In this document: positions 15,956 to 24,557 of the stretch, piece after piece
How positions within the stretch are numbered: position 1 is the stretch's first letter
Layout of the letters: every line of letters starts with the position of its first letter
Source of the DNA: Desulfomicrobium sp. UBA5193
GTDB lineage: Bacteria; Desulfobacterota; Desulfovibrionia; Desulfovibrionales; Desulfomicrobiaceae
Direction of reading: 5' to 3'
NCBI GenBank assembly: GCA_002412965.1
Contig: DHWB01000004.1
Location: 434,001 to 498,000 of the forward strand
DNA length: 64,000 bases
Translations under genes and position numbers: made by a program
The notes under the pieces: model-generated
Databases searched by the model: none
The model's input: only the letters and a program-made list of their open reading frames with translations
What the model was told of the DNA's origin: nothing

Positions 15956-17599
15956 ATGGCCGTCCATCCCCTTGCCGGCGCATCTGTGCCGGAATCATTG
16001 CGTATCAACGTTCCCAGACTGATTTCAGACTACTACACCCTTGCTCCCGACCCGTCCGAGGCCGATCAGCTCGTGGCCTTCGGCACCTCCGGGCACCGGG
16101 GCTGCGCGTTCAAGTCCTCCTTCAATGAGGCCCACATTCTGGCCATCACCCAGGCCGTGTGCGAGTATCGCGCTTCCCGGGGCATTGACGGGCCCATGTT
16201 CGTGGGCATGGACCCCCACGCCCTGTCCGAGCCCGCCCAACGCACGGCGCTTGAAGTGCTGGCCGCGGCCGGGGTCGATTGCAGGTTCCAGCAGGGTTTC
16301 GGGTATACCCCGACGCCAGTCATCTCCCATGCCGTGCTGACCCACAACCGGGGCCGGACCTCGGGCCTGGCCGACGGCATGGTCATCACGCCGTCGCACA
16401 ATCCGCCCGAGGACGGGGGCATCAAGTACAACCCGCCCCACGGCGGCCCGGCCGAGGCGGCGGTCACGACCTGGATCGAGAAGCGCGCCAACGTGCTGCT
16501 GGCCGCACCGGGCAGCGTGGCGCGCGTCCCGCTGGCCAGAGCCCTGAGCCAGGGATTGTGCCGCGAGCATGATTTCATCCGCCCGTATGTCCTCGATCTG
16601 GGCAACGCCATCGACATGGAGGCCATCCGGCGCTCCGGCATCAGCATCGGCGTGGACCCCCTCGGCGGAGCGGGGCAGGCCTATTGGGAGCCCATCGCCG
16701 AGCATTATGGGTTGAACATCAGGGTGGTCAGCACCATCATCGACCCGACCTTTATGTTCATGAGCCTGGACAAGGACGGCAAGATCCGCATGGACTGCTC
16801 CTCGGCCTACGCCATGACCAAGCTCATCGCCCTCAAGGACTCCTTTTCCATAGCCTTTGCCAACGACCCCGACGCCGACCGCCACGGCATCGTCACGGCC
16901 CGGCACGGCCTCATGAACCCGAACCACTACCTGTCCGTGGCCATCGACTACCTCCTTGCGCACCGGCCCGGCTGGTCGCCAGCGACGCAGGTGGGCAAGA
17001 CCCTGGTCACCAGCTCCATGGTCGATCGCGTGGTGGCGGGACACGGCCGCTCGGTGCGGGAAGTGCCCGTGGGCTTCAAGTGGTTCGTGGACGATCTCTT
17101 GGCCGGGACCTGCTGCTTCGGCGGCGAGGAGAGCGCGGGCGCGTCTTTCCTGCGCCGCGACGGCGGGGTCTGGACCACGGACAAGGACGGCATCCTGCTC
17201 AACCTGCTGGCCGCCGAGATTACGGCGGTGACGGGCAAGGATCCAGGCGACATCTATCTGGAGCTGGAGGAGCGGTACGGCAGCCCGCTTTACGAACGCC
17301 TGCAGGCCCCGGCTGGCATGGCCCAGAAAAAGCTGCTCTCCTCCCTGCGGCCCGAGCAGGTCACATCGGCCGAGCTGGCCGGAGAGCCCATCCTGGCCAA
17401 GATCACCCATGCGCCGGGCAACGGCGCGGCCATCGGCGGCCTGAAGGTGGTCACGGAAAACGGCTGGTTCGCGGCGCGGCCCTCGGGCACGGAGGACATG
17501 TACAAGATCTATGTGGAGAGCTTTTTGGGCCGGGAGCATCTGGAGCGGATCAAGACCGAGGCGCAGGCCATGGTGGACGAGGTGCTCAAGGGGGCGTGA
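15956..17599 (+). CDS. pgm: phosphoglucomutase (alpha-D-glucose-1,6-bisphosphate type)
   Basis: A 547-residue enzyme interconverting glucose-1-phosphate and glucose-6-phosphate. The catalytic serine loop is VITPSHNPPEDGGIKYN, the metal loop ANDPDADRHGIVT, the sugar-binding loop CCFGGEESAGASF, and the phosphate-binding loop ARPSGTEDMYKIY. Length and motifs fit bacterial Pgm of the PgmA/CelB type. AAGGAG lies upstream of ATG 15956. The gene stands alone between two palindromic elements; the downstream one begins with its own stop codon. Confidence 0.95.
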   Translation: MAVHPLAGASVPESLRINVPRLISDYYTLAPDPSEADQLVAFGTSGHRGCAFKSSFNEAHILAITQAVCEYRASRGIDGPMFVGMDPHALSEPAQRTALEVLAAAGVDCRFQQGFGYTPTPVISHAVLTHNRGRTSGLADGMVITPSHNPPEDGGIKYNPPHGGPAEAAVTTWIEKRANVLLAAPGSVARVPLARALSQGLCREHDFIRPYVLDLGNAIDMEAIRRSGISIGVDPLGGAGQAYWEPIAEHYGLNIRVVSTIIDPTFMFMSLDKDGKIRMDCSSAYAMTKLIALKDSFSIAFANDPDADRHGIVTARHGLMNPNHYLSVAIDYLLAHRPGWSPATQVGKTLVTSSMVDRVVAGHGRSVREVPVGFKWFVDDLLAGTCCFGGEESAGASFLRRDGGVWTTDKDGILLNLLAAEITAVTGKDPGDIYLELEERYGSPLYERLQAPAGMAQKKLLSSLRPEQVTSAELAGEPILAKITHAPGNGAAIGGLKVVTENGWFAARPSGTEDMYKIYVESFLGREHLERIKTEAQAMVDEVLKGA

Positions 17600-17722
17600 G
17601 GCCGCTGAAAAATCCGCTCCGGACTGCGTTCCGCGCCGATTTTGAAGGACTCATGTAGTCGGCTACACTTCGCCCTTCAAAATCGGCTTGCGCCTTGCCG
17701 GAACGGTTTTTGAGCGGCCTCA
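17597..17722. repeat. 126-bp palindromic element starting at the pgm stop codon
   Basis: TGAGGCCGCTGAAAAATCCG at 17597 is mirrored by CGGTTTTTGAGCGGCCTCA ending 17722, and inner arms CCGATTTTGAAGG / CCTTCAAAATCGG also pair. The first TGA is the pgm stop codon, so the element abuts the gene exactly. The GC(T/C)GCTGAAAAA outer arm resembles that of the element upstream of pgm. Confidence 0.75.
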
Positions 17723-17794
17723 CCGAGCTGGATTGTCTTTCGGGAGGAATCCGGAATTTCTTGAAAGGCCCACGGCTAGCATGCCGTGAATGTG

Positions 17795-17828
17795 AAAAGC
17801 CCACCTTCCTGGACGGATGGTGGGCTTT
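17795..17828 (-). terminator. hypB terminator
   Basis: AAAGCCCACC pairs with GGTGGGCTTT around a 13-nt loop, with T residues on the minus-strand side. It lies 23 bp after the hypB stop. Confidence 0.8.
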
Positions 17829-17850
17829 GCTGTTCTAGCGGGTCCGGGGG

Positions 17851-18507
17851 CTATTTTTTCTTCTTGTTTCGTTCCCGGCGCAGCCAGTCGTACCAGGCGT
17901 CCATGCCTTGGCCGGTGGTGGCGGAGAGGGAGAAGATCTCGATGTCTTTGTTGATGGAGCGGGCAAAGGCGCAGGCGCGATCCACGCTGAAGTTGACGTA
18001 GGGCAACAGGTCGATCTTGTTCAGGATCATGACCTTTGATTCGGCGAAAATGAAGGGATATTTTTCCGGCTTGTCGTCGCCTTCGGTCACGCTCAGGATA
18101 GTCACCTTGTAATCTTCGCCCACGCTGAATTCCGCCGGGCAGACCAGATTGCCCACGTTTTCCACGACCAGAATGTCGATGCCGTCCATGCCGAGCTTTT
18201 CCGTCGCGTCACGGACCATGGTGCTGTCCAGATGGCAGCCGCCTGCGGTGTTGATCTGCAGTGCCCTCGCGCCAGTGGCGGCCACGCGGCGGGCGTCGTT
18301 TTCGGTCTGGCAGTCGCCCTCGATGACGGCCATGGAAAATTCGTGCTTCAGATCCGTGAGCGTCCGTTCCAGCAGGGACGTCTTGCCCGAACCCGGCGAG
18401 CTCATCAGGTTGAGGGTCAGGATGCCCTGCGCGCTCAGGCGGGCGTTGAGCTCCGCGGCGACGGCGTCATTGGCTTCGAGAATGTTGCGTACCACATCGA
18501 CTTTCAT
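17851..18507 (-). CDS. hypB: hydrogenase nickel incorporation GTPase HypB
   Basis: A 218-residue GTPase delivering nickel to NiFe hydrogenases. P-loop MSSPGSGKTSLLE (~residues 36-48), metal-binding GGCHLDSTMV, a VVENVGNLVCPAEF motif and the NKIDLLPYV guanine motif are present. There is no N-terminal His-rich nickel-storage tract, so it is the minimal form. It lies 13 bp downstream of hypA and serves the hynBA hydrogenase encoded ~9 kb away and perhaps others. Confidence 0.95.
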   Translation of the reverse strand: MKVDVVRNILEANDAVAAELNARLSAQGILTLNLMSSPGSGKTSLLERTLTDLKHEFSMAVIEGDCQTENDARRVAATGARALQINTAGGCHLDSTMVRDATEKLGMDGIDILVVENVGNLVCPAEFSVGEDYKVTILSVTEGDDKPEKYPFIFAESKVMILNKIDLLPYVNFSVDRACAFARSINKDIEIFSLSATTGQGMDAWYDWLRRERNKKKK

Positions 18508-18520
18508 GCTTTCCTCCGCG

Positions 18521-18874
18521 TTATTCGGCTTCGATGTTATCTATGTAGAGTTCCCGGCCGGAGATGATTTCGTGTCCAAACTCTGTCGCGCACTGCGGAC
18601 AGGGCATGATCATGCGTTCTTCCTGGCTGGGGCTGAATTCCTGCCCGCACTGACGGCAGCGTACGACCATGGGTTTGACTTCGATCTCCATTTTCGCCCC
18701 GGCAAAGGGGGTGTCCACGGTCAGGATTTCAAAGGCGGTCTCCAGGGCTTCGGGGACGATGGCCGAGATCTGGCCATAGATGATCTTGACGGAAAGCAGT
18801 TTCTTGAGGCCATGTTTGGCCATTTCCTCGCCGATGATCTTGATCAGGCTTTCGGCAATGGATAGTTCGTGCAT
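18521..18874 (-). CDS. hypA: hydrogenase nickel metallochaperone HypA
   Basis: A 117-residue protein starting MHELSIAESL (His2 and Glu3 bind nickel) with a zinc domain of two Cys pairs, CRQCGQ and CPQC. It passes nickel with HypB to the hydrogenase large subunit. It is 20 bp downstream of the small conserved hypothetical gene. Confidence 0.95.
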   Translation of the reverse strand: MHELSIAESLIKIIGEEMAKHGLKKLLSVKIIYGQISAIVPEALETAFEILTVDTPFAGAKMEIEVKPMVVRCRQCGQEFSPSQEERMIMPCPQCATEFGHEIISGRELYIDNIEAE

Positions 18875-18894
18875 GTTGTCTCCTTCCGTGAGGG

Positions 18895-19224
18895 CTATGA
18901 GCGGCGCTCCGTTGCGTAAGCCGTGTCCAGGGCATTGTCCAGAAAGATGCGGGCGCGGGTCAGGGTTCCGTTTGCGAGGGTACAGCGGAACATTTCCCAG
19001 TCCTGATGGTTGATGATGTCGATGACACCGCGCACGCCCGGCCCAAGAAGCGTGAGCAGGCTTTTCAGATCGCTGTCCACATCGATGAAGCCGCCTTCGT
19101 GCACGAAGTCGAGCACCTGCCCGCTGATTTCACATTCGTAGGCGCGCAGATGAGCGGCGCAGGCCTCAAGCTGATCGGGATCAAGGCCGGACAGGTGGCC
19201 GTAAACACGGAAGTCATGGGGCAT
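18895..19224 (-). CDS. conserved hypothetical protein upstream of hypA
   Basis: A 109-residue soluble protein, not recognised. It shows a mixed helical/strand pattern (VYGHLSGLDPDQLEACAAHL ... GVRGVIDIINHQDWEMFRC) and no membrane segment or metal motif. It lies in line with hypA and hypB between a LysM protein and hypA with short gaps, so it is probably co-transcribed. A link to hydrogenase maturation is only positional. Confidence 0.6.
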   Translation of the reverse strand: MPHDFRVYGHLSGLDPDQLEACAAHLRAYECEISGQVLDFVHEGGFIDVDSDLKSLLTLLGPGVRGVIDIINHQDWEMFRCTLANGTLTRARIFLDNALDTAYATERRS

Positions 19225-19241
19225 GGACGAGTCCTTGGCGT

Positions 19242-20948
19242 TTATTCGGGAAGGATGAAACAGGAGTAGCCCTGATTGGCGAGGACGGACACGAGGAACG
19301 GGTCGGCAAAACGCCGGTCCAGCAGGGCGATCTTGCTGGCGCTCTCCGATACGGTCCAGGCCGGAACCTGGACGGCGATGCGGCTCCGCAATCCGCCGGA
19401 CCAGGAGGCCTGAGCCATGCCCTGGTGCAGCATGTCCTTGCTGCGCAGCAGCTGCAGGAGTTCCGTCAACGTGCCGGGCATGGTTTGTCCGAAGAGCTCT
19501 TCGGGATTATTCGGGTTTATGGCCCGGATCAATTCGAGGTGTGTGGCCTCGGGAACGTAGATGGACTCCCGCTGCCGGGCAGGCAGGCGGGACAGCTCGT
19601 TGTAGGCGTCAAGCTCGATGACCTTGACCTTGGCCAAATCCAGAACCTCGTGCAGCCCTTGCGGCAGGGGCGGTTCGCCGGGGCTCTGCCTGGACCAGAT
19701 CATGTGTATGTTTCTTGTCCCGCTGCGCTCCATGATGGTCAATTGCGGGGATTGCAGGGTCAGGCTGATTCCGTCCTGGGAGAGTACAAGATCCCGGCCA
19801 GCGCCCCAGAGCCGGAACTGGTTCGGAAACGAAGAAGCCAGCTTGTCGAGCACTTCCTGCAGGGACCAGTTCGAGGAGATGGTGCAAATTTTAATCCCCA
19901 GTCTGGTTGCGCTTTCGACCCATTCCGCATTTTTGGGCACAGGACAGAAGACGAGCCTTCCTCCCCAGGGTGTTTCCACCAGCGGGGTCTCGAGCATTTT
20001 GACATGTAGCCAGCCGGAGCCCGGAAGGGGAAGCATGCTTTCGTCACCGGGCACAAATCTGAAACGCATCTGCTCAAGCACGGTCTTGATGAAGGGCAGA
20101 CCGGTGATTTGCGTTCGTGCATTATCGGGTGCGGCCACCGATGCGTTGGTTTGCGATGCCTCCGGAGTTTCTTTGCTGGCCGCAGTTGCATTGGACACGG
20201 CTTCTATCGGTGCCGGAGCGGGCATCTGTGGCGGCAACGCGGGCGGCGTTGATAGCGGCGTCTTGGCGGGCATGGCCGGGGGTGATCCGCCAGCGTTGGG
20301 CTTGCCGAAGCTTTGTCGTGGCGAGCTCCCTTGATCCGCCGCAACCGGCGCTGGTCTGCTGGCCATCTGCGGCGGTGGCGGGGTGGCAGGTGCTTGTGCC
20401 CCGGCTGTCTGCTCCATGACCGGAAGAATGACTTCCTGGCCGGCGCGAAGGCTATTGCCGTCCGGGATGTCGGGATTGAGCTCCATGAAGAGGCTCATGT
20501 ATTTGCTGTAGATCAGGCGCGTGGGTACCCCTTTTGCCTGAAGGATCTGAACCAGGGTGTCTCCCGTGCGCACGACATAGGGCATTTTTTCATAAGAGGC
20601 GGGGGGAAGGGGTGCGGGCTTTTTGGCCTGTGGGGGCGGGTTCGGCGTGAACGAATTTTCCGGGATTTGAATCATCTGGCCGGGCTTCAGCCGGTTCACA
20701 TCGGGGATGTGCGGATTCAGGGCCTGGATGCCGGGTATGAGTTGCTGGATCTGCGAGCCGGAATATCCTTTCTGCTGAAGAATTTTGAGCAACCATTCGC
20801 CTTCCTGGACGATATGATCTTCACCCGGCTTGGCTTCGACATCGATCTTCTTTTCGAAAAAAAGACGCAGGGGTTTTTCTGAAAATCCTGGCCTAGTTAT
20901 GCTTGTCAGGAAGCACAGGGCGAGAATAAGAAGAACTGCACGTCTCAT
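19242..20948 (-). CDS. secreted protein with two extended LysM domains
   Basis: A 568-residue protein with a signal peptide (RAVLLILALCFLTSITRPGFS). LysM-like domains lie at residues ~45-100 (HIVQEGEWLLKIL ... RLKPGQMIQIPE) and ~125-180 (YVVRTGDTLVQIL ... SLRAGQEVILPV). A Pro/Ala-rich linker (residues ~185-290) precedes a C-terminal domain of unknown fold. LysM binds peptidoglycan, so a periplasmic cell-wall role is likely. The long LysM form (IPDxxxxxxGxxVxxP) matches that fused to TrbG in the ICE. Confidence 0.75.
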   Translation of the reverse strand: MRRAVLLILALCFLTSITRPGFSEKPLRLFFEKKIDVEAKPGEDHIVQEGEWLLKILQQKGYSGSQIQQLIPGIQALNPHIPDVNRLKPGQMIQIPENSFTPNPPPQAKKPAPLPPASYEKMPYVVRTGDTLVQILQAKGVPTRLIYSKYMSLFMELNPDIPDGNSLRAGQEVILPVMEQTAGAQAPATPPPPQMASRPAPVAADQGSSPRQSFGKPNAGGSPPAMPAKTPLSTPPALPPQMPAPAPIEAVSNATAASKETPEASQTNASVAAPDNARTQITGLPFIKTVLEQMRFRFVPGDESMLPLPGSGWLHVKMLETPLVETPWGGRLVFCPVPKNAEWVESATRLGIKICTISSNWSLQEVLDKLASSFPNQFRLWGAGRDLVLSQDGISLTLQSPQLTIMERSGTRNIHMIWSRQSPGEPPLPQGLHEVLDLAKVKVIELDAYNELSRLPARQRESIYVPEATHLELIRAINPNNPEELFGQTMPGTLTELLQLLRSKDMLHQGMAQASWSGGLRSRIAVQVPAWTVSESASKIALLDRRFADPFLVSVLANQGYSCFILPE

Positions 20949-21080
20949 GTGTTTCGTAATGGACCTGTTTTTTTGGGCTGGTTATTTCCGGCAATGGAAC
21001 CAAGGATATAGCAAAAAGGATGAAGGCTGTCACTGCACTTTGCGAGAAGGGATTCACCCGAATGATTCAAGGAGTAGATC

Positions 21081-21734
21081 ATGTATGTAGGCCTTGCCAT
21101 GCAAAAGCATGTTCCCACCATCACTTCCGACACCCTGATCATCAAAGCGGATCGGATGATGGAAGAGAACAAGTTGTGGATTTTGCTTGTTGTCGAAAAT
21201 GGAGAACTGAAAGGATATGTCGCCAAGGAAGATATCAGGGCTGCACTGCCTTCCGGGGCAACCACATTCAGCAAGCATGAACTGAATTATCTTTTGTCCA
21301 AGATGACTGTCCAAGATCTGGTGCGTGGAGGAATGCCCACCGTCAATCCGGAAACGGAGATCGAGGTCGCGGCCAAGATCATGCACGATCGTGATCTGGC
21401 TGGACTGGCGGTCGTGGACAAGAAGAATCACCTCAAGGGGTACATCAGCCGCGGTTCCATGCTGTCCGTGCTGGTGGAGGAGATGGGCCTTGAACTGGGC
21501 GGGCATCGCATCGCCATCGAGGTCGAGGACCGCAAGGGTCTCATGGCCGAGATCAGCAGGCTTTTCTTCGAACTGGGCGTCAACATCCTGTCAACGTCTA
21601 CGTTTTTCCGGGACAGCCAGCGGTTGCTTGTTTTTCGCGTGCGCACCGATGACATTGCCGCCCTCATGCGCGTCCTCGGCGACAAGGGGTACAAGATCGC
21701 AGGGCCGGAACGTTTCGAGCAGGAATGGGCCTAA
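21081..21734 (+). CDS. CBS-pair and ACT domain protein
   Basis: A 217-residue protein. Two CBS motifs are at residues ~1-55 and ~75-130 (VPTITSDTLIIKADRMMEE and MPTVNPETEIEVAAKIMHDR), followed by an ACT domain at ~140-215 (IAIEVEDRKGLMAEISRLFF). This AcuB-like layout is a nucleotide and amino-acid sensor, ligand unknown. AAGGAG lies before ATG 21081. It is monocistronic and convergent with the next gene. Confidence 0.85.
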   Translation: MYVGLAMQKHVPTITSDTLIIKADRMMEENKLWILLVVENGELKGYVAKEDIRAALPSGATTFSKHELNYLLSKMTVQDLVRGGMPTVNPETEIEVAAKIMHDRDLAGLAVVDKKNHLKGYISRGSMLSVLVEEMGLELGGHRIAIEVEDRKGLMAEISRLFFELGVNILSTSTFFRDSQRLLVFRVRTDDIAALMRVLGDKGYKIAGPERFEQEWA

Positions 21735-21747
21735 CAGGCTTCAAGGG

Positions 21748-21769
21748 CGCTCCCGCGCTGGCGGGAGCG
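21748..21769. terminator. weak hairpin between convergent genes
   Basis: CGCTCCCGC pairs with GCGGGAGCG around a 4-nt loop, between the CBS-ACT gene and the MBL gene. There is no T run, so Rho-independent activity is doubtful. Confidence 0.4.
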
Positions 21770-21791
21770 TCCGGATCCATATGTCTAACTA

Positions 21792-22625
21792 TTAAAGGTA
21801 CGTGACGCAAAGCCCTACCCCGACTTCCCGCAGGGGGGCCACCGCCGCCAAGGCGATCTTGGAGTTGAGGTCCGTGCAGTGGCAGGGGCTCAGGTTCCGG
21901 GGGCCGACCTTGCGCAGATAATCCACCGTGCCTGCAAGGCGTTCTTGTGACGGAACGAGCAGATGCAGCCCGCCGATGATGTCCGTGATGCGGGATTCAC
22001 CGGTCAGGGCCATGGCCTGGTCCACGATGTTGCAGATGCCCGCATGAGAACAGCCCGTAATGATGACCAGCCCCTCGCTTCCCCGGTAGACCAGGGCCGA
22101 ATCGTCCGGGATCAGGTCTGCCGTCCTTTCCCCTTCCTTGATGCCCATGCCTTCCGTCCGCTCGAATGTGTTTCTCCTCGGTATTTCTCCCAGAAAAAGA
22201 AGACGCTCGCTGATGAGACGCGGAGCCGCATCCAGAATCAGGTCATAGTGTCTGGACAGCTTGCCGGGCTCCAGCAGCGAGCCGATCTCCGGACACTCAT
22301 CCACGCTGATGCTGGTGAAGGCCGCCGGATGGGCGACCAGGGTCGGCCGTTTGCACGGCCGACCTTCCAGACGCATCTCGCAGGACTGTCTGGTCAGGGC
22401 TTCGAGCCCCCATGTATGGTCCATATGGCCGTGGGACAGGATCACAAAATCCAGATTGGCCAGCGAGAGGCCCATCTTTTGGGCGTTTTTCAGGAAAAGA
22501 TCCGAGTAGCCGCAATCAAAGAGGATCGTGCGTCCGTCTTCCTCGATCAGCAGGGACAAGGCCGGCTCCGATTGAAAGTAGCGGTCGATCAGGGTGTTGT
22601 TGTCAACCAGAACGGTGAGCTTCAT
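21792..22625 (-). CDS. metallo-beta-lactamase-fold hydrolase
   Basis: A 277-residue protein starting MKLTVLVDNNTLIDRYF at 22625 (a longer frame lacks homologous-looking sequence). Metal motif VILSHGHMDHTWG (HxHxDH), later HPAAF, GCSHAGICN and a C-terminal GGLHLL are typical of the group annotated as dihydropteroate/ribofuranosylaminobenzene phosphate synthase-like MBL proteins. The substrate is unknown. It is in line with ppnP 38 bp upstream. Confidence 0.8.
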   Translation of the reverse strand: MKLTVLVDNNTLIDRYFQSEPALSLLIEEDGRTILFDCGYSDLFLKNAQKMGLSLANLDFVILSHGHMDHTWGLEALTRQSCEMRLEGRPCKRPTLVAHPAAFTSISVDECPEIGSLLEPGKLSRHYDLILDAAPRLISERLLFLGEIPRRNTFERTEGMGIKEGERTADLIPDDSALVYRGSEGLVIITGCSHAGICNIVDQAMALTGESRITDIIGGLHLLVPSQERLAGTVDYLRKVGPRNLSPCHCTDLNSKIALAAVAPLREVGVGLCVTYL

Positions 22626-22663
22626 GCCGAAAATCCTGTCCCGATCCTTTATTTCTCGCGGCG

Positions 22664-22978
22664 TTATTTGATGAAGGAGCAGCAATAGTCGGTGACGGAG
22701 CGCACCTTTAGGGAGAATTTGGCATTGGCCGGGACCTTAAAAGCCGTGCCGCCGGTGAATGTCTTCCACTCGCTTTCACCTGGCAGTAGCACATCAAGGT
22801 CGCCGCTTTGGATTTCCATCAGCTCCTTCTCGGCCGTGCCGAATTCGTATGCGCCTGGCAGCATGATCCCAAGGGTCTTCTTCGTGCCGTCCGCAAAAAC
22901 AATGGTGCGGCTGGTGACGTTGCCGTCAAAATAGATGTTGGCTTTCTTCAGGATGGAGACGTTGGAAAATTCGGACAT
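22664..22978 (-). CDS. ppnP: pyrimidine/purine nucleoside phosphorylase
   Basis: A 104-residue single-domain cupin (MSEFSNVSILKKANIYFDGN ... GIMLPGAYEFGTAEKELMEI) matching the PpnP (YaiE, former DUF1255) family that phosphorolyses diverse nucleosides. ATG 22978 gives the canonical N-terminus; the frame extends further upstream without support. Nucleotide salvage role is known for the family. Confidence 0.9.
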   Translation of the reverse strand: MSEFSNVSILKKANIYFDGNVTSRTIVFADGTKKTLGIMLPGAYEFGTAEKELMEIQSGDLDVLLPGESEWKTFTGGTAFKVPANAKFSLKVRSVTDYCCSFIK

Positions 22979-23083
22979 GGGTGATCTCGCTGGAGTTGAG
23001 GTGGTGATATTGAGCCGCCTTGACGAGATGTCTGTGTAACGCAGACGGCTTGGGCTTGTCATCCCGATCGCGGCCAAAAGGCG

Positions 23084-23108
23084 TGAAAAAAGGCCCCGAA
23101 GGGCCTTC
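23084..23108 (-). terminator. terminator of the M23 peptidase gene
   Basis: On the minus strand GGCCC-TTCG-GGGCC is followed by TTTTTT directly after the peptidase stop codon, a textbook intrinsic terminator. Confidence 0.85.
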
Positions 23109-23109
23109 A

Positions 23110-24414
23110 TTACTGCAGCTTGGAAGTGATGTTGTCCTTGATCCAGTGGTCGTCCCACCATTCGATGGGCTGAATCTCGATTCCGGAGATGAGCATGCCG
23201 AAATGCAGATGATCGCCGCCTGCCATGCCGGTGGCTCCGGTTTTGCCGATGATCTGTCCGCGTTGGACGGTCTCACCTTTGTGCACATGGATTTCGCTCA
23301 AATGCGAGTACAGGGACTGGACTCCAAATCCGTGGTCGATGACCACCACATTGCCGTAAATGCCCATGAATTCCGCCAGGATTATGCGACCCGTGTTGCC
23401 GGCGGGAACAGGCGAGGTGGCAAGGGATGCCAGATCCACGCCGAGGTGGGTCTGGTTGTCCACGGCGTTGCCCTGGTACATGTAGGTGCGGTTGTCGGCG
23501 AAACCGGCCATGGGCGCGCTGTTGGGCAGGCGGATGAAGGATCCGTCCCAGAGTTTCTGTGGAACCGTGTCCTTGCCGAGCTGGAGCAGGAAGTTGACGT
23601 TCTTGGCGCGCAATTCCGAATTGACCTTGAGAAAGATGTCGATGGGCTGGGGCAGATCAGGATAGATGTCCGCGAACTGGCCCATCTTGGACTGCAGAAA
23701 GGTGTCGGAAATGTTTATGCTGTCATGCTTGAACTTCTTGGGCAGGGGCCGAAAGAAAAAGCCGACCGAGACTTCGTTGCCCGCAAGGTCGCTGGCCACG
23801 AGGGTCGGAGTCACGGCCTTGGGGTCCAGATTGTAAGGGATGGCGAAGAAGCACAGATATTTTCCGGGCTGATAAGGGTAGCCCGGAAAAAAGATATCGC
23901 CCATCTTCACTCCGCTCTTGGCCAGTTCCTCGTTCGTGCTGTAAACGAGAAGCCCGGCGCCGCCATGATTGACGTTGTGCTGCCCGGAGAGGACCGAGAT
24001 CACGGGCGGTTTTGAGTCGATGCTCATTTCGCGTACGATCTGGGCCCGGTTGCCTCGTCCCAGACGATGCCACGAAGTGTCCTTGACCGTGACCGTCAGG
24101 GTCAGCGGCTCATTTTTGAGCCCCGCCTTGGTGAGGGAGATTTCTTCGCGCAGTTCCTTGGTGCCTTCGGGCAGGGATTTGTTCACGAGATCGACGGTGT
24201 TTCCGCCCTGAGCGACCACCACCTGCAGGCTGCGTAAATCGGAATCCGTGTCCGCGGCCGTGATCGTGAAGACCGTCTTGGCGCTGGCAGTGGATTGCTC
24301 GGGCGTCAGGGTCAGGGTCGGGGGAGTCCACTCGCCCTTGACGTAATAGAGGGCTCCCAAAGCTCCGATCAAGAGCAGGGCGACAAAAGAAAAGGCGGAA
24401 GAGATACGGTTCAT
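23110..24414 (-). CDS. M23/LytM-family peptidase
   Basis: A 434-residue protein anchored by an N-terminal helix (AFSFVALLLIGALGALYYV), with beta-sandwich-like segments to about residue 300 and a C-terminal LytM domain. Zinc ligands are visible in THLGVDLAS (HxxxD) and HLHFGM (HxH), with the SLYSHLSEIHV strand between. All catalytic residues are present, so an active endopeptidase is plausible. It likely acts in the periplasm on cell-wall cross-links. Confidence 0.88.
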   Translation of the reverse strand: MNRISSAFSFVALLLIGALGALYYVKGEWTPPTLTLTPEQSTASAKTVFTITAADTDSDLRSLQVVVAQGGNTVDLVNKSLPEGTKELREEISLTKAGLKNEPLTLTVTVKDTSWHRLGRGNRAQIVREMSIDSKPPVISVLSGQHNVNHGGAGLLVYSTNEELAKSGVKMGDIFFPGYPYQPGKYLCFFAIPYNLDPKAVTPTLVASDLAGNEVSVGFFFRPLPKKFKHDSINISDTFLQSKMGQFADIYPDLPQPIDIFLKVNSELRAKNVNFLLQLGKDTVPQKLWDGSFIRLPNSAPMAGFADNRTYMYQGNAVDNQTHLGVDLASLATSPVPAGNTGRIILAEFMGIYGNVVVIDHGFGVQSLYSHLSEIHVHKGETVQRGQIIGKTGATGMAGGDHLHFGMLISGIEIQPIEWWDDHWIKDNITSKLQ

Positions 24415-24557
24415 ATCAAATGCTCACTGTTGAGGTCTGTGGATTGTGGTGTCAGGCTCGCCGGAAGCGTGGCTTGATGGCGTGAGAATGTCTGGAAGCG
24501 CCGCCAGGCGTTCCTATGCTACGGGCGAGGTTTGCTTTTGGCAAGTTTCGGAAATGT

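Noticed and set aside
16025..17539. 504-codon minus-strand frame opposite pgm
   Set aside because: Antisense shadow caused by high-GC third positions; composition is His/Arg/Gly-rich and has no recognisable motif.
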